A stretch of DNA of 64,000 nt. It comes from Oreohelix idahoensis. Lineage: Eukaryota; Mollusca; Gastropoda; Stylommatophora; Oreohelicidae. The position numbers and the translations under genes were made by a program. Under the pieces are notes generated by a model. The model searched no databases and was not told the origin of the DNA. It worked only from the letters and a program-made list of their open reading frames with translations. Of the stretch, positions 11,601 through 25,988 are shown piece after piece (the stretch's first letter is position 1; every line of letters starts with the position of its first letter). The stretch spans positions 62,001 to 126,000 of the forward strand of contig JAMPIV010021254.1 in the NCBI GenBank assembly GCA_024509875.1, written 5' to 3'.

Positions 11601-11983
11601 GACATTTAAAACAAAGAATTAAGTTACATCAAATTAGAAAAAACTTTTTAACATAGAACATCTATAGAAACTTGCTAATAACTTTAAAATGTCTAGGTAA
11701 AATACCATCTAAAAGACAATATATATCAAATAGAAATACTTAAAAGAAATTTAGCTATACAAACTAGCTTTACATTTATTGTTATATTTATATGCAAGCA
11801 ATGCTGGTGCCTGGCCATTTTGTGCCCTAGACAAGGTTAGAACAACCCCCCTCCGCACCCCACCTCTACCCCCATGCTCACTAAAATAAAACGTCCGTTA
11901 AATAAAAAATGGCGTACATTGAAACTAATTTATAAACTTTTTTTTCTAATCTGACTGTGAGAAATATTCATAGAATAGTACCC

Positions 11984-12163
11984 ACAAATACGCACAATGG
12001 ATATTCCCGAAAAAAGAAATAAATTCCATTTTGTTTACTCAAGTTCGTCCATTTTTTTATTTTATTTTCGTCCATTGTGTATTAATTTTTTTAAAATCTC
12101 TTAATACAGAACAAAACAAACGTAGCACTATACAAATTATCGTGCTCTATAATTATGTTTTAA
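11984..12163 (+). repeat. Right 180-bp direct repeat flanking the H1/protamine-like gene
   Basis: Partner of 10044-10223. Its last base lies at the point where the split old repeat resumes (GTTATCTAAAATCTAATCTG at 12164), so the repeat ends at the border of the inserted block. Confidence 0.75.
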
Positions 12164-12542
12164 GTTATCTAAAATCTAATCTGATAAATATTTTAAAATA
12201 CTAAGATGAGCTTTTATTTCAACGTTGGTGTTCATAACTCAACAACAAGAAAATACAAGAATTAGGGAATTTAAATATAAGTGTACAATCCAATATGGCC
12301 ACCGTTCCCATAGCAACCAATAGCAACATACCATCAAATGCGTTGGTATGGATACTTTACTTAGTCGTTCCCCTTCTACCGTGAGGTGTAGAGGTTTGGA
12401 AGAGAGAGCGCCAGACTATCCTATCGGCTGTCTTCCTCCTGGCCTGGTTCCGGTATGGATAGTTATTACTTTTGTAAGTCAGTCCTGTGCAGTTATATTG
12501 AAATCCAGCAGTTATTTATGAAAATAGCGTTTTGCTGTATCT
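12164..12542 (+). repeat. Right half of the split old dispersed repeat
   Basis: Aligns with 32996-33290 (for example CTAATCTGA, AACRTTGGTGYTCATAACT and TAGTTATTTATGAAAA-type words) and is itself interrupted by a 97-bp LINE tail at 12355-12451. Beyond 12542 similarity stops. A poly-A run lies at about 12611-12633. Confidence 0.75.
12355..12451 (-). mobile_element. 97-bp LINE 3' tail nested in the old repeat
   Basis: Reverse complement of the last about 97 bp of the LINE at 14655-15436 (GGCGCTCTCTCTTCCAAACC ... CGACTAAGTAAAG). It is flanked by a 10-bp target duplication GGTATGGATA at 12345-12354 and 12452-12461, and the uninterrupted counterpart at 33.2 kb lacks it. A dead-on-arrival 5' truncation. 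Confidence 0.85.
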
Positions 12543-12774
12543 CCACCCCTATCCAAGGCAGTTCTCATTCTGAAATGCTTAGGGTAAAGAGAAATAGAGG
12601 ATTGACCAACCAAAAAAAAAAAAAAAAAAAAAACGGAGACAGGGATTAAAAATTGACATAAAGGGAAATTAACACGTCACGGAGAGATCTTGAAAGTCTC
12701 GTGTACGACAGATATTCTTTCCGCGCATTTGTTGGAGGCTGTGCTCAAAGGGCATTTTTGTTGTTTGGTTTAAG

Positions 12775-13232
12775 GACCACCTTCATTACGCACGGACAAC
12801 TCCATCAGTGCTCCGATCTCCTCTCTTAGATCACACAAGGAGGGTCTCGGCACAGTGCACGAACTCCATCGAGGATCCCAATGTGTGTATACAGGATTCA
12901 CATATTTTATAAATATTTTTTGGTTGGTAGGTTTCCAAATTTTGCAATTTTTGCGAGGCAGCGGCCGTATGGCCTACTCTTTACGATTTCGAACTGTCGT
13001 GGGATTATTAACGTGCGCAAATTGCATACGGGACCTCATATTTTTTCGCCCTTATTCGAGAAGGCTAGGCAACCGATCTTACTACCCATGGAGATCAGGG
13101 GGTTTATGACGTCATTAGGAACCAGTAGTTCTGAAACAAATGTCCATCAATTATATTCCCTGTACTAAGACCGAACTCGGTACCTTTAGAACTAGAGGTG
13201 GACACCATACCTCTTAGCCATTCCGACTCTCG
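12775..13232 (-). mobile_element. tRNA-derived SINE (family 1)
   Basis: On the minus strand it starts with a tRNA-like head (GAGTCGGAATGGCTAAGAGG) and continues into a body ending in TTAAACCAAAC. It matches the plus-strand copy at 61119-61604 at roughly 75-80%. The second promoter box is less well preserved here than in that copy. Copied by a LINE in trans (family knowledge). Confidence 0.75.
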
Positions 13233-13334
13233 GAAGAGAACAGAAAGGTAAGGATAAAGATCGTCATCATTATCATCATTAGAAGAAACAGAAGATAACG
13301 ATAGAAGGAAGACGACGTCTATAATTTTGCATTG

Positions 13335-13545
13335 TTGCATATCTCTTGAGTTTCATTTTTACTTTGGCTATCAGAAGGTGGTGATCTGATGCCACATCTG
13401 CTCCTCTATATACCTTTACATCCTGCAATGATGATCTAAACTTCTTGTTTATGCATATATGATCAATCAGATTTTCTGTTCTATGGTCTGGTGATATCCA
13501 TGTTGCCTTGTGTATTCTCTTATGTGGATCCCCACATTTATTTGG
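13335..13545 (-). pseudogene. LINE apurinic-endonuclease C-terminal fragment
   Basis: The minus strand reads ENLIDHICINKKFRSSL, QDVKVYRGADVASDHHLLIA and KVKMKLKRY: the end of a LINE AP-endonuclease domain with its SDHHL catalytic-His motif. The same block in the 27.4 kb LINE reads QIDHIMVNGRWRHALQ and SDHHLVVAKLKVKL. Truncated on both sides. Confidence 0.8.
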
Positions 13546-13559
13546 TTTCTATTATTTCT

Positions 13560-14620
13560 ACTTTTCTTAGCTTCTTTATCTGCCTTTTCATTTCCTTCTA
13601 TGCCGACATGTGAAGGTATCCAAGCTATTAGAACAGAACATCATGTGGAGTATAGGTTAAGTATTTGTCAGTAATATCTCTTCTGCTTTATCAGGTCTAC
13701 TGTATTCTTAAGTTTCTTATAGCTTGAATTGTTGAAAGTGAGTCTGTTAATATTGTTAATTTATGAGGAGGGTTGTTAGAGAAGATTTCCAGAGCTTTCA
13801 GAATTGCAACCATCTCTGCCGTGAAAATAGATGTATTCTCGGTTATACTATACCCTTTCACCATTTGCCACATGGTAACATAAATTACTATCCCAAATAT
13901 TTGTTATCGTTTCACTTAGATCCATCTGTGTACACTGTAATAATGTCCTTTGATACCGTATTTGTTGAATATATTTCATGGCTTTGTTTTTTATAGTTGC
14001 CATATAAGGTTTTATTAATTATGTCTGCCAAGTGGTAGTATGTATCTGGTTTCTTGAGCTCCCAGTGTGGTACTGCTGGCTTGTATATACTACTGTTATT
14101 AATTGATGCATTTAGGGCATTCAATTGTACTAGTTCCTCCATGCATTTCCAACCTGTCAGGTATCTACTGGCATTTATGAACCTGTTATGAGGTGTTGTT
14201 AACTGATATCTAGGAAATGCTGGAAAAGCGGGATGAGTCTTGTCCAACCTAATTTTGGTCATGTAAGTTAGTCTTAGTTCCTTTCTCCGAAGTTCCAAAG
14301 GGAGGACTCCTAAGGCCACCTCCAGAGCACCCCTCGATGTTGATCTGATTGCACCTGCAATTGTACATAATGCTTGGTGCTGAATTCTATCTAATTTAAT
14401 CTTGTGACTGTGTGCTGCAGAATCATATACACCCCTCGATGTTGATCTGATTGCACCTGCAATTGTACATAATGCTTGGTGCTGAATTCTATCTAATTTA
14501 ATCTTGTGACTGTGTGCTGCAGAATCATATACTATGCTTCCATAATCAATTTTGCCTCAAAGATTTATAAAACGTGATCACTGTCTTAGTGCTTGCACCC
14601 ATCCATGACCTTTCAAATAT
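13560..14620 (-). pseudogene. LINE RT C-terminus plus RNase H fragment
   Basis: From 14620 leftward the minus strand encodes the region before RNase H (RSWMGASTKTVI, HKIKLDRIQHQALCTIAGAIRST, GALEVALGVLPLELRRKEL) and then the RNase H start ITVYTDGSK at about 13915. The rest of RNase H follows in broken frames (KALEIFSNNPPHKLTILTDS, then IPSHVGIEGNEKADKEAK). The clean frame is 14319-13912. A perfect 102-bp duplication sits inside it. Confidence 0.8.
14329..14532. repeat. Perfect 102-bp tandem duplication
   Basis: 14329-14430 and 14431-14532 appear identical base for base, starting ACCCCTCGATGTTGATCTG. The length is a multiple of three (34 codons of the dead LINE frame). With no difference seen, the event is recent compared with the decay of the surrounding LINE. 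Confidence 0.95.
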
Positions 14621-14654
14621 CTTAGCATGTTAGTTAGTCCTCTACAAGACTACC

Positions 14655-15436
14655 AGTCTGATTGCTAAATCAGAGGCACATCTCAAATCCAACCTGCAAG
14701 TCTGGAAGGAAGAGCTGGAGAAGAGAGGGATGGTCATAAGCAGCTCTAAAACAAAATCCATGGTGATATCACGAGAAGAAAGAAGACATCAGATTAAGCT
14801 GGGAGAACAGGTCCTGGAGCAGGTCGACCACTTTAAATATCTCGGAGCTATTATAGATTGAAAGGGAGGCATCAAAGAAGAGTTGGCCACTCGAAAAGCT
14901 GCAGCTGGGAGACTTTTTCAGGCCATAAATCGAGGATTCCTCAGCAAGAGAGAGGTTGGTAAGAAAACGAAGATGGCTGTATACCGCTCCACCTATGTCC
15001 CAGTCTTGACATATGGATGCGAGTCATGAGCAATGACCACAACACACAAAAGCCAGATCCAAACCTCAGAAATGAGGTATCTGAGGAAGGTGGTTGAAGT
15101 AACAAGAAGAGACATGGTCCGCAACCAGACCATACGTCAAGGTCTAAAATCCCACCCCCTGCAGATCCAAGTAGAACAGTCCCAATTAAGATGGTTTGGC
15201 CATGTCTGCAGAATGGGAGAAGATCGGCTACCACGACAAGCATGGGAAACAAAGAGCCAAGGATCCAGACCCCCAGGACGACCCAGAGTCCGCTGGGAGG
15301 ACAACATTAGACAATCTTTGAAGGACCGAGGACTAGAATGGAACCAGGCCAGGAGGAAGACAGCCGATAGGATAGTCTGGCGCTCTCTCTTCCAAACCTC
15401 TACACCTGACGGTAGAAGGGGAACGACTAAGTAAGT
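14655..15436 (+). pseudogene. LINE reverse-transcriptase C-terminal half with two TGA stops
   Basis: One reading frame runs from about 14668 to 15434: HLKSNLQVWKEELEKRGM, QVDHFKYLGAI, RKAAAGRLFQAINRGFLSK, YVPVLTYGCES, RWFGHVCRMGEDRLPRQAWE and PPGRPRVRWEDNIRQSL, ending TPDGRRGTTK. It is interrupted only by TGA at 14859-14861 and 15027-15029, each where related LINEs have Trp, so both look like G-to-A changes. The YADD region is missing. It ends in (AAGT)n. Tails of the same family are at 12355-12451 and 55727-55830. Confidence 0.85.
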
Positions 15437-15630
15437 AAGTAAGTATATAATTTTAAATTATATAATATAAATTATATAATTTTATAATTATATAATTGTA
15501 ATATATTAAATATAAAATTATGTAATATAATAAAGTTTTATATTTTTATTCATTATAATAACATTATAATAAAATTATATAATAAATTATATAATATTAT
15601 TATTATATAATAATAAAAATTATGTAACAT

Positions 15631-15709
<79 letters not shown>

Positions 15710-15711
15710 TC
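15437..15711. repeat. AT block plus (TA)n
   Basis: A/T-only block resembling 8640-8870, then (TA)n at about 15636-15707, directly against the (CATCAT)n tail of the next LINE. Confidence 0.9.
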
Positions 15712-16463
<752 letters not shown>

Positions 16464-16800
16464 TCTTCTTCTTCGATCCTTAACCACCGACCGTCAAAGC
16501 AGTCAGTGGCCATCACGCCTAGTGGCGTCTTGTAGGGCAACAACAAATTGATTCCACTTTGCACGGTCGGTGGCCATCCTTCGTCCAGTGCCCCAACTCT
16601 GGTTCATTCTTTGCATCTCAGCCTCCACAGTCCTCCGCCAAGTTGTTTTTGGTCGGCCTCTCTTTCGCTTTCCTTCAGGGGTCCAAAGCATAGCTGTTCT
16701 TGTGATGGCATCGGGGTCTCTTCTGAGGACATGACCAACCCAGCTCCAGCGTCTGCCAGCTATGATGGTGTGCATGTCCTCTTGCTTGCTACGAGTAAGC
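16464..16800 (-). pseudogene. LINE 3' tail, (GAA)n-ended family
   Basis: The minus strand encodes [59 protein letters not shown] and [13 protein letters not shown], then the 3' UTR ending in (GAA)n at 16464. Near-identical to the C-terminus of the LINE ending at 32585; 5'-truncated within a (TA)n array. Confidence 0.9.
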
Positions 16801-16968
<168 letters not shown>

Positions 16969-19477
16969 GTCGCAAAATGGTTTCAAGTCATTGCAAACGG
17001 GTTCAGTTAGATTTATAAACCCGTCAACGATCGATTGACCGCTTTCAAAATGGCGGCGTATCAGCGATATGTGTATCAGACAGAGGAAATCGCCAAGGAT
17101 AAATAAAAGCAGAAGGGAATCAGTATGAAAAGGATTTTACATTTCAGTACAGGGAAGGATTGTGTATAACTGCATATAAGAGGGAACGGTAGGAAGTTCT
17201 CATTTACGGAGTATATATGCGTATTTCGGCTGCCCACAGTTACGCTAAAAGCGTGTAACCCACTTCTGTTCTAAATATGAAAATCAACAAATAACAGTTT
17301 GGGAATTTACATGGATAGGAAGATAGAGTTTTATCAGCTGTATAAAACTAGATATGATGGAACAATATGGATATTATGTATGCCGAGAATGAGAAAGGCA
17401 AAATTTCAGTCGACGCACAGATCGGCCGAAATCACTGTTCGGGAAGGATTTTTCAGGCTAGGTTTAAGCTGTGACGTCGGTACTCTCCGATACGTCCGCG
17501 CTATCGTATATATAGCGTAGCGGTAAACTGAGACCACAACGGGCTGATCACCCGTTTGCCAGTCACTTCGATTACGGAAACAACAGCAAATGGGTTGATT
17601 TGCCGTTGCCCTAAAGACGCCTCTAGGCGTGATGGGAAACAATGGCAAAGAAAACCTATCTGCTGTTGCTCTAAGACGCCACTAGGCGTAATGGCCACTG
17701 ACTGCTTTGACGGTCGGTGGCTAAGGACGGAAGAAGAAGAAGAAGGTAAATTGAGACAGGGACAACGAAAAAGGTTTGAGACAGACTGGAGGCAGAGTTT
17801 CGCCACTACCCATGAATTGTGAGCGGATCGCCAGAAACATTTTTAAGTCCAGTATCTGAAGTCTGAGGGTAAGCGAAATTATGATAACTACCGTGTATAA
17901 TATTTGTTATTTCAGGTTCATATAGAATTCACAAAAATATGCCTGTATAATAGTCATTGATATAATGTATTGTATTTTTAATATGATCTAAACATGTGCA
18001 TTGTGGATGATTGTTGCTTGTACAAAAATTAATCACAAATAGCCCCACAGCCTAATGAAGATATATTTATTATATTGCTTTATCTCTTACGAAGATAAAG
18101 GCAGTCCCATGGCAGAGATTGTCATAGGGAAATGAAGTGTTAGAAACTTCATCATGGAAGATCCCAGTTTACGAGGTTAGGGTGACTAGTCCCCTTCCTC
18201 GCTGCCTTTGCCTTCCCTAGTTCGAGCGCACAACTTTGTACCCATTTACAGCTGGTAAACTGGAGTGTTCTACAGCCAGTTTCAGTAGAAAGCAACCTGA
18301 TCACGTGGTCACTCACTTTATTTATTTAGGTATTAATTTTGTGTAGATGCTAAGAATAGCATCAGTATTTGAATTTGTACTTGATATGATTTGGAAGGAT
18401 CAAGTTATAGCATCAGTAAAGGATGTATAGGAGCAGGGCAAACCAGATGATGTTTATTACTGATATGTTAATATTAATTCTGTATCATTGAAATGATGTT
18501 ACGTGCTATGACTGTTTAACTTTGACACCTGATGACTGACTAGTCTGACTTATGTGCTAGTCAGTTACACTTAATTGAAATGTTAATATTAATGCTATAT
18601 CACTGAAATGATGTCCTTACTTACTATGAGTGTATAACGGTGACATCTGATGACTGACTGGTCTGACATCTGTGCTAGTCAGCTACAAGTCTAGCCAGAT
18701 ACTAGCCAAGGCTGTTATGTTGCAGGTTCCATGAAATAACTCAAACCAGACTGTCCAGTATCAGAAGCCTGTGTTGTTCATCAGAGGCCATCCCACAAAA
18801 GTGCAGGACCCCAAAGAGTGAACTTCAACTGGTCATTGGCATCCCTACTGTTGGGTCTACCAAGTCTGATATCAGCAAAGGACAGTTCAGTGTCAGCAGT
18901 ATCAAGTTGAACAGATAAGTGTCAGTTAAGACACTGACCACCAATATATAAGAAACAGCCAATAGTTGAAAATAATAATTAACCATACCGAAACTCAGTC
19001 AACTGATGACAGTTATCCTTAAATTCAAAGGACTAATAACAGTGATTTCAGTAACTTTATTATTTAAGATCTTGAAGTCTAAACAGACAATAATAGTAAT
19101 TGTGTGACTTAATTTTCTATATATTTATATATTTCAATGCTCTGTTCCAACTAGCAGTAATAGAATATTAGTGTAATTAATAAACTGTTTTAACTGTACC
19201 TGAGGATTTATTCACTTCTTCCATTTTGTGGGTTCAGTGAATGTACATTTTACTTATCCCCTAGAATATAAGTAATCATAGATAGTCACAGGGAGGAGAC
19301 ACCTTAAATCCTGGTACTACTTCTTACCAACTGGGCCAGGGTTTTCACAGTCTGACTATTGTTATGATAACAATACACCAGTGCTTATTTCTAAGACTGG
19401 GGTATTACTTGTAAGGTCAGAACTCTTTACTGGCATACTCTTACATAATAAATAATTTTAAATAACCTCCCGCTACA
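16969..19477 (+). repeat. 5' LTR (2509 bp, including a 211-bp nested insert)
   Basis: Homologous to 22151-24436 along its whole length. A TATATATA box at 17507-17514 sits in the palindromic context CGCTATCGTATATATAGCG. The first T of the usual TG end is missing or changed where it meets the TA array. Confidence 0.92.
17535..17745 (+). mobile_element. Short non-autonomous element nested in the 5' LTR
   Basis: A 211-bp insert absent from the 3' LTR, flanked by a 12-bp target duplication (GTAAACTGAGAC at 17523-17534; one mismatch at 17746-17757). It ends TGACGGTCGGTGGCTAAGGA plus (GAA)n, the same 3' end as the LINE finishing at 32585, so it probably uses that LINE's machinery. It contains two AGACGCC...TAGGCGT hairpin-like modules. 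A longer relative is at 36180-36513. It lies about where transcription from the LTR TATA box would start. Confidence 0.88.
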
Positions 19478-19478
19478 G

Positions 19479-19498
19479 TGGGGGCTCGTCTGCGGGAT
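19479..19498 (+). promoter_or_regulatory. Primer-binding site, tRNA-Pro type
   Basis: TGGGGGCTCGTC, one base after the 5' LTR, is the start of the classic tRNA-Pro-complementary site. It continues TGCGGGAT where the canonical site has CGGGAT, i.e. two extra bases. This sets plus-strand polarity. Confidence 0.75.
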
Positions 19499-19748
19499 AT
19501 ATCTTTGATATTCCTGAGCCAACTTTCTATTTCTGCTGTGTAGAAAATTTTGTTTTGTAAAATTTTTTGGAAAGAGTAACCTAATAGGAAATAATTATAT
19601 TTTTAGGAGTACCATTGAGTACAGATAAAGAAAGCTGTTTCATATATGGTGAAGTCAGCTTAATTAACTTTAATTTTAACTAAGTTAATTATATTGTAGT
19701 AAATTAGTTTGAGTAAGATCACTTGCCCTACTAGACTACAGATACATC

Positions 19749-22070
19749 ATGGCCGACTTGGTCAAATTTAGGTCTGCTACACTGCAGGTGGGAAAAGAGC
19801 TTGGCATGGATGGTGACGCTCTGATCCGGTATGTCACGACGGAATGTGAAAAGTACACCGAGAGAGAAGCAAAGCAATTAGAAGCAGAGAGAGAAACAAA
19901 GAAATTAGAAGCAGAGAGAGAAGCCAAGAAATTAGAAGCAGAGAGAGAAGCCAAGAAATTAGAATTAGAAGCAGAGAGAGAAGCCAAGAAATTAGAAGCT
20001 GAGAGAGAAGAAAGGAGGTTACAAGCAGAGAGAGACCATGAGCTGAAAATGAGACAGCTTGATCTTGAACTTCAGGCTGGGACTATCACCCATGGTAATA
20101 GCTCACCTCATTCTGAGAATAGCTCGTTTCAGAACACGGCAAATGGAGCCATGAACTTCCACCTAGATCCATTTGTTGAAAAGGAGGACGCAATCGAGTC
20201 GTACCTGGATAGGTATGAAAGGCTAGCCTCTACTTATGGACTGGAAAAGGAGAAATGGAGTTTAAAGTTATCTCAGGGATTGAGAGGTATTGCATATGAT
20301 GTGTTTCTGAAACTCCCCAAAGAAGATCAGGAAAATTATGAAATACTAAAGCAAGCCTTACTGATCCGGTATGAAAAGAACTCTGAGGCATATAGGAAGA
20401 AATTTAGAACTTCTAAACCTCTACCTGGAGAAACATATAACCAGTTCTCAGCTAGGCTAGAAACGTATTTGTTGAAATGGAGTAGTTTAGGTAAGTATCA
20501 GAAAACCTACGAGGATCTGAAAGAAATGGTTATGTTAGAGCAAGTGAAAGATTCCATGTCTCAAGAAATGAGGAAATTCCTTATGGAACAAGGAGCAGAG
20601 AGGCTGGAAGACATTTTGAAATGTGCAGAGAGATACCAAGCAGCTCAAGCTGAATTGGTAGGAACAAAAAGGAAGCAGGTAGAAGGATATAAACCACCAC
20701 CGCAGAATACCGAGTTTGACCAGATGGATCAACCATACAGATACAAGCAAAGATTTGATAATAAGGACAAGAACCCTCAGACTCAGGAAAAGAAACCCTA
20801 CAAACAGGGAGATAAGTGGTGCAAATTTTGTAAGATGAGCAACCACAACACTGATGAATGTGGGAGGAAAAAACCCCTTCATCATGCTGCATGTCTACAG
20901 GTGAGGACTTCTGTTAGGAAGGAACTGACTGTGAGTCAGAATAGCCTCCATCACCCACCTACCCAGGAGATAGTGACTGTGAATGGCAAACAAGTCACAG
21001 GAATGTACGACACAGGTTTGTCCTATGACGCAGTCGTGTGTGCATCTCTGGTGTGCCCTGAACAAATCACCACAGAAACAGTAGAGATTCAAGGGCCACT
21101 AAAAGGAACATCACCCCTTACTTTACCCATAGCAAAGATTCATGTCAGTTGTCGCTATGTGGAAGGGGAGATAAATGCAGCTGTGATAGATGATCCCTTG
21201 TACCCCCTAATGTTGGGGCGTAAATATGTTTTCTTGGGAGACCCTGTAAAACCTATGGTTATGGCAGAACTCCAGACCAGGTCTGACTCCAGGAACATAG
21301 AGAGGGACACCAAATTAACATTTCATTCGACTGAAATGAAACGGGCTCAAGAAGCAGACAGCACGTTGAAGCCTTGTTTTGGCAAATCATCAAAAACACA
21401 TAAAGCTCCAAGGAAAGGACATTTCTATATGGAACATGGACTCTTGTACAGGAAAGCTGGCAGAGGGACGAAAAGTCATGGTCAACTTGTTGTACCATCC
21501 ACCTATAGGAATAAGGTTATAGGCTGGGGACACATATCAACTTTGAGTGAACACCTGGGTAATGGTGCCACAAAACAAAGAATAGCCACCCAGTTCTACT
21601 GGCCAGGTATTACGGAAGACATAAATCAGTATGTAAATTCCTGTCCAGAGTGCACCTATGTAGATTCAGAAAGTCGACGGAAGAGTCTTCATAAAAAATC
21701 TACAAGCAAACCAGCAATCAGGGGTACTCCCGAGATTTGCACGGGAGGGGAAAGGAAACATCCCATACAGGTTCAATTGCAGTCTGAACCCCATGCGCTG
21801 GAAAAAAGAAACAAATCACGTAGCGAAAATCAAACACCTACGGATTTGCGAGGGAAAACCACATCCAACTATCAACGAAAAGAGGGCGGTAAACTTCATG
21901 GGAAACCTACCGACCCCGTTTCACCAGCAGTAAGAGCCTGGATGAAAAGCCGAACAGGAAGGAGAGAGATAGTAAAGGATGAATATATTCTTGGAAAACA
22001 GAATGTGGGCGCAGATTTTCTAAGTCGCCATCCCACAGAGCTTGAGGAGGATAGAAGGAAGGAAAACTAA
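19749..22070 (+). CDS. Gag-protease-integrase-finger fusion ORF of the LTR element
   Basis: An uninterrupted 773-codon frame. Residues about 30-110 are a charged coiled coil with a repeated EAEREAKKL unit. Residues about 135-310 resemble the SCAN-like Gag core of Gypsy elements (MNFHLDPFVEKEDAIESYL, then QFSARLETYLLKW). A CX2CX4HX4C zinc knuckle (CKFCKMSNHNTDEC) lies near 365. A retropepsin-like segment follows, with active-site-type YDTGLSYDAVV and later LMLGRKYV. Then comes an integrase HHCC zinc-binding module (GHISTLSEHL...QFYWPGITEDI, NSCPEC). The end, ILGKQNVGADFLSRHP, resembles the close of an RNase H domain, which normally precedes integrase. RT, the RNase H core and the integrase DDE core are missing. 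The frame is intact, so the rearranged protein may be made; catalytic autonomy is not possible. Confidence 0.85.
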   Translation: MADLVKFRSATLQVGKELGMDGDALIRYVTTECEKYTEREAKQLEAERETKKLEAEREAKKLEAEREAKKLELEAEREAKKLEAEREERRLQAERDHELKMRQLDLELQAGTITHGNSSPHSENSSFQNTANGAMNFHLDPFVEKEDAIESYLDRYERLASTYGLEKEKWSLKLSQGLRGIAYDVFLKLPKEDQENYEILKQALLIRYEKNSEAYRKKFRTSKPLPGETYNQFSARLETYLLKWSSLGKYQKTYEDLKEMVMLEQVKDSMSQEMRKFLMEQGAERLEDILKCAERYQAAQAELVGTKRKQVEGYKPPPQNTEFDQMDQPYRYKQRFDNKDKNPQTQEKKPYKQGDKWCKFCKMSNHNTDECGRKKPLHHAACLQVRTSVRKELTVSQNSLHHPPTQEIVTVNGKQVTGMYDTGLSYDAVVCASLVCPEQITTETVEIQGPLKGTSPLTLPIAKIHVSCRYVEGEINAAVIDDPLYPLMLGRKYVFLGDPVKPMVMAELQTRSDSRNIERDTKLTFHSTEMKRAQEADSTLKPCFGKSSKTHKAPRKGHFYMEHGLLYRKAGRGTKSHGQLVVPSTYRNKVIGWGHISTLSEHLGNGATKQRIATQFYWPGITEDINQYVNSCPECTYVDSESRRKSLHKKSTSKPAIRGTPEICTGGERKHPIQVQLQSEPHALEKRNKSRSENQTPTDLRGKTTSNYQRKEGGKLHGKPTDPVSPAVRAWMKSRTGRREIVKDEYILGKQNVGADFLSRHPTELEEDRRKEN

Positions 22071-22140
22071 CCTCGGAATGGTCGATTTGCAATTGTCTTG
22101 TACCCAATAGTTAAGCTAGATATCATCCAGCTTAAAATAT

Positions 22141-22147
22141 GGGGGAG
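22141..22147 (+). promoter_or_regulatory. Polypurine tract
   Basis: GGGGGAG, preceded by AAAATAT, three bases before the 3' LTR: the expected plus-strand priming site. Confidence 0.7.
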
Positions 22148-22150
22148 CTA

Positions 22151-25435
<3,285 letters not shown>

Positions 25436-25988
25436 ATTATAATAAAATCTCTGGTCCAAAATATGTAATTAGATTTTGTTAAAACTATCTCTACATCGTC
25501 GCATTTTTAATGAAAACAAAATCTGATGTTATCATCTGGATCCAGTAAAACTGTCAGTGTCTACAACAGTCATTCACCAGTTTCCACATTTCAAACTAGG
25601 TAAATAGTTCAATTCGAATGGAGTATGTTTTGCTAAGTGTTGCAATTCTAACGGAATATTTGTTGCTAAATAGTGGAATTCTGACGGAATATAAAATTTA
25701 ACGGAGTATGTGTTAAAAATTCACTCTACTTATTCTATTCAACACACCGGTAAGTAAACTAGTTTTCTTTTTTTGTTTTGTTTTGTTAGTTGACACACAA
25801 AGAATAGTACAAATATGTGCTACTGTATTTGCATCTAATTTTATTTCAAATTATTAGTTAACCTAAACGAAAATGCAAATTGGGTCTGAAACTCGCGATT
25901 GGGTCCATTTTCCTGCAATACGGGTACAGCCGAAAATGGCGGCCAAATTTTAGTTGGCTTAACTCTCTATACATCAAGGGGCTCTAGG
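25436..25988 (+). repeat. Dispersed repeat, copy 2 (near-identical to 8996-9557)
   Basis: Matches copy 1 from GGTCCAAAATATGTAATTAG to CTCTAGG, then diverges abruptly (TTACCTGC here, AGCTATAG there). Confidence 0.85.

Noticed and set aside
19749..22070. Domesticated Gag host gene
   Set aside because: It lies between two near-identical LTRs with primer site and polypurine tract, so it belongs to a mobile element; no sign of exaptation.
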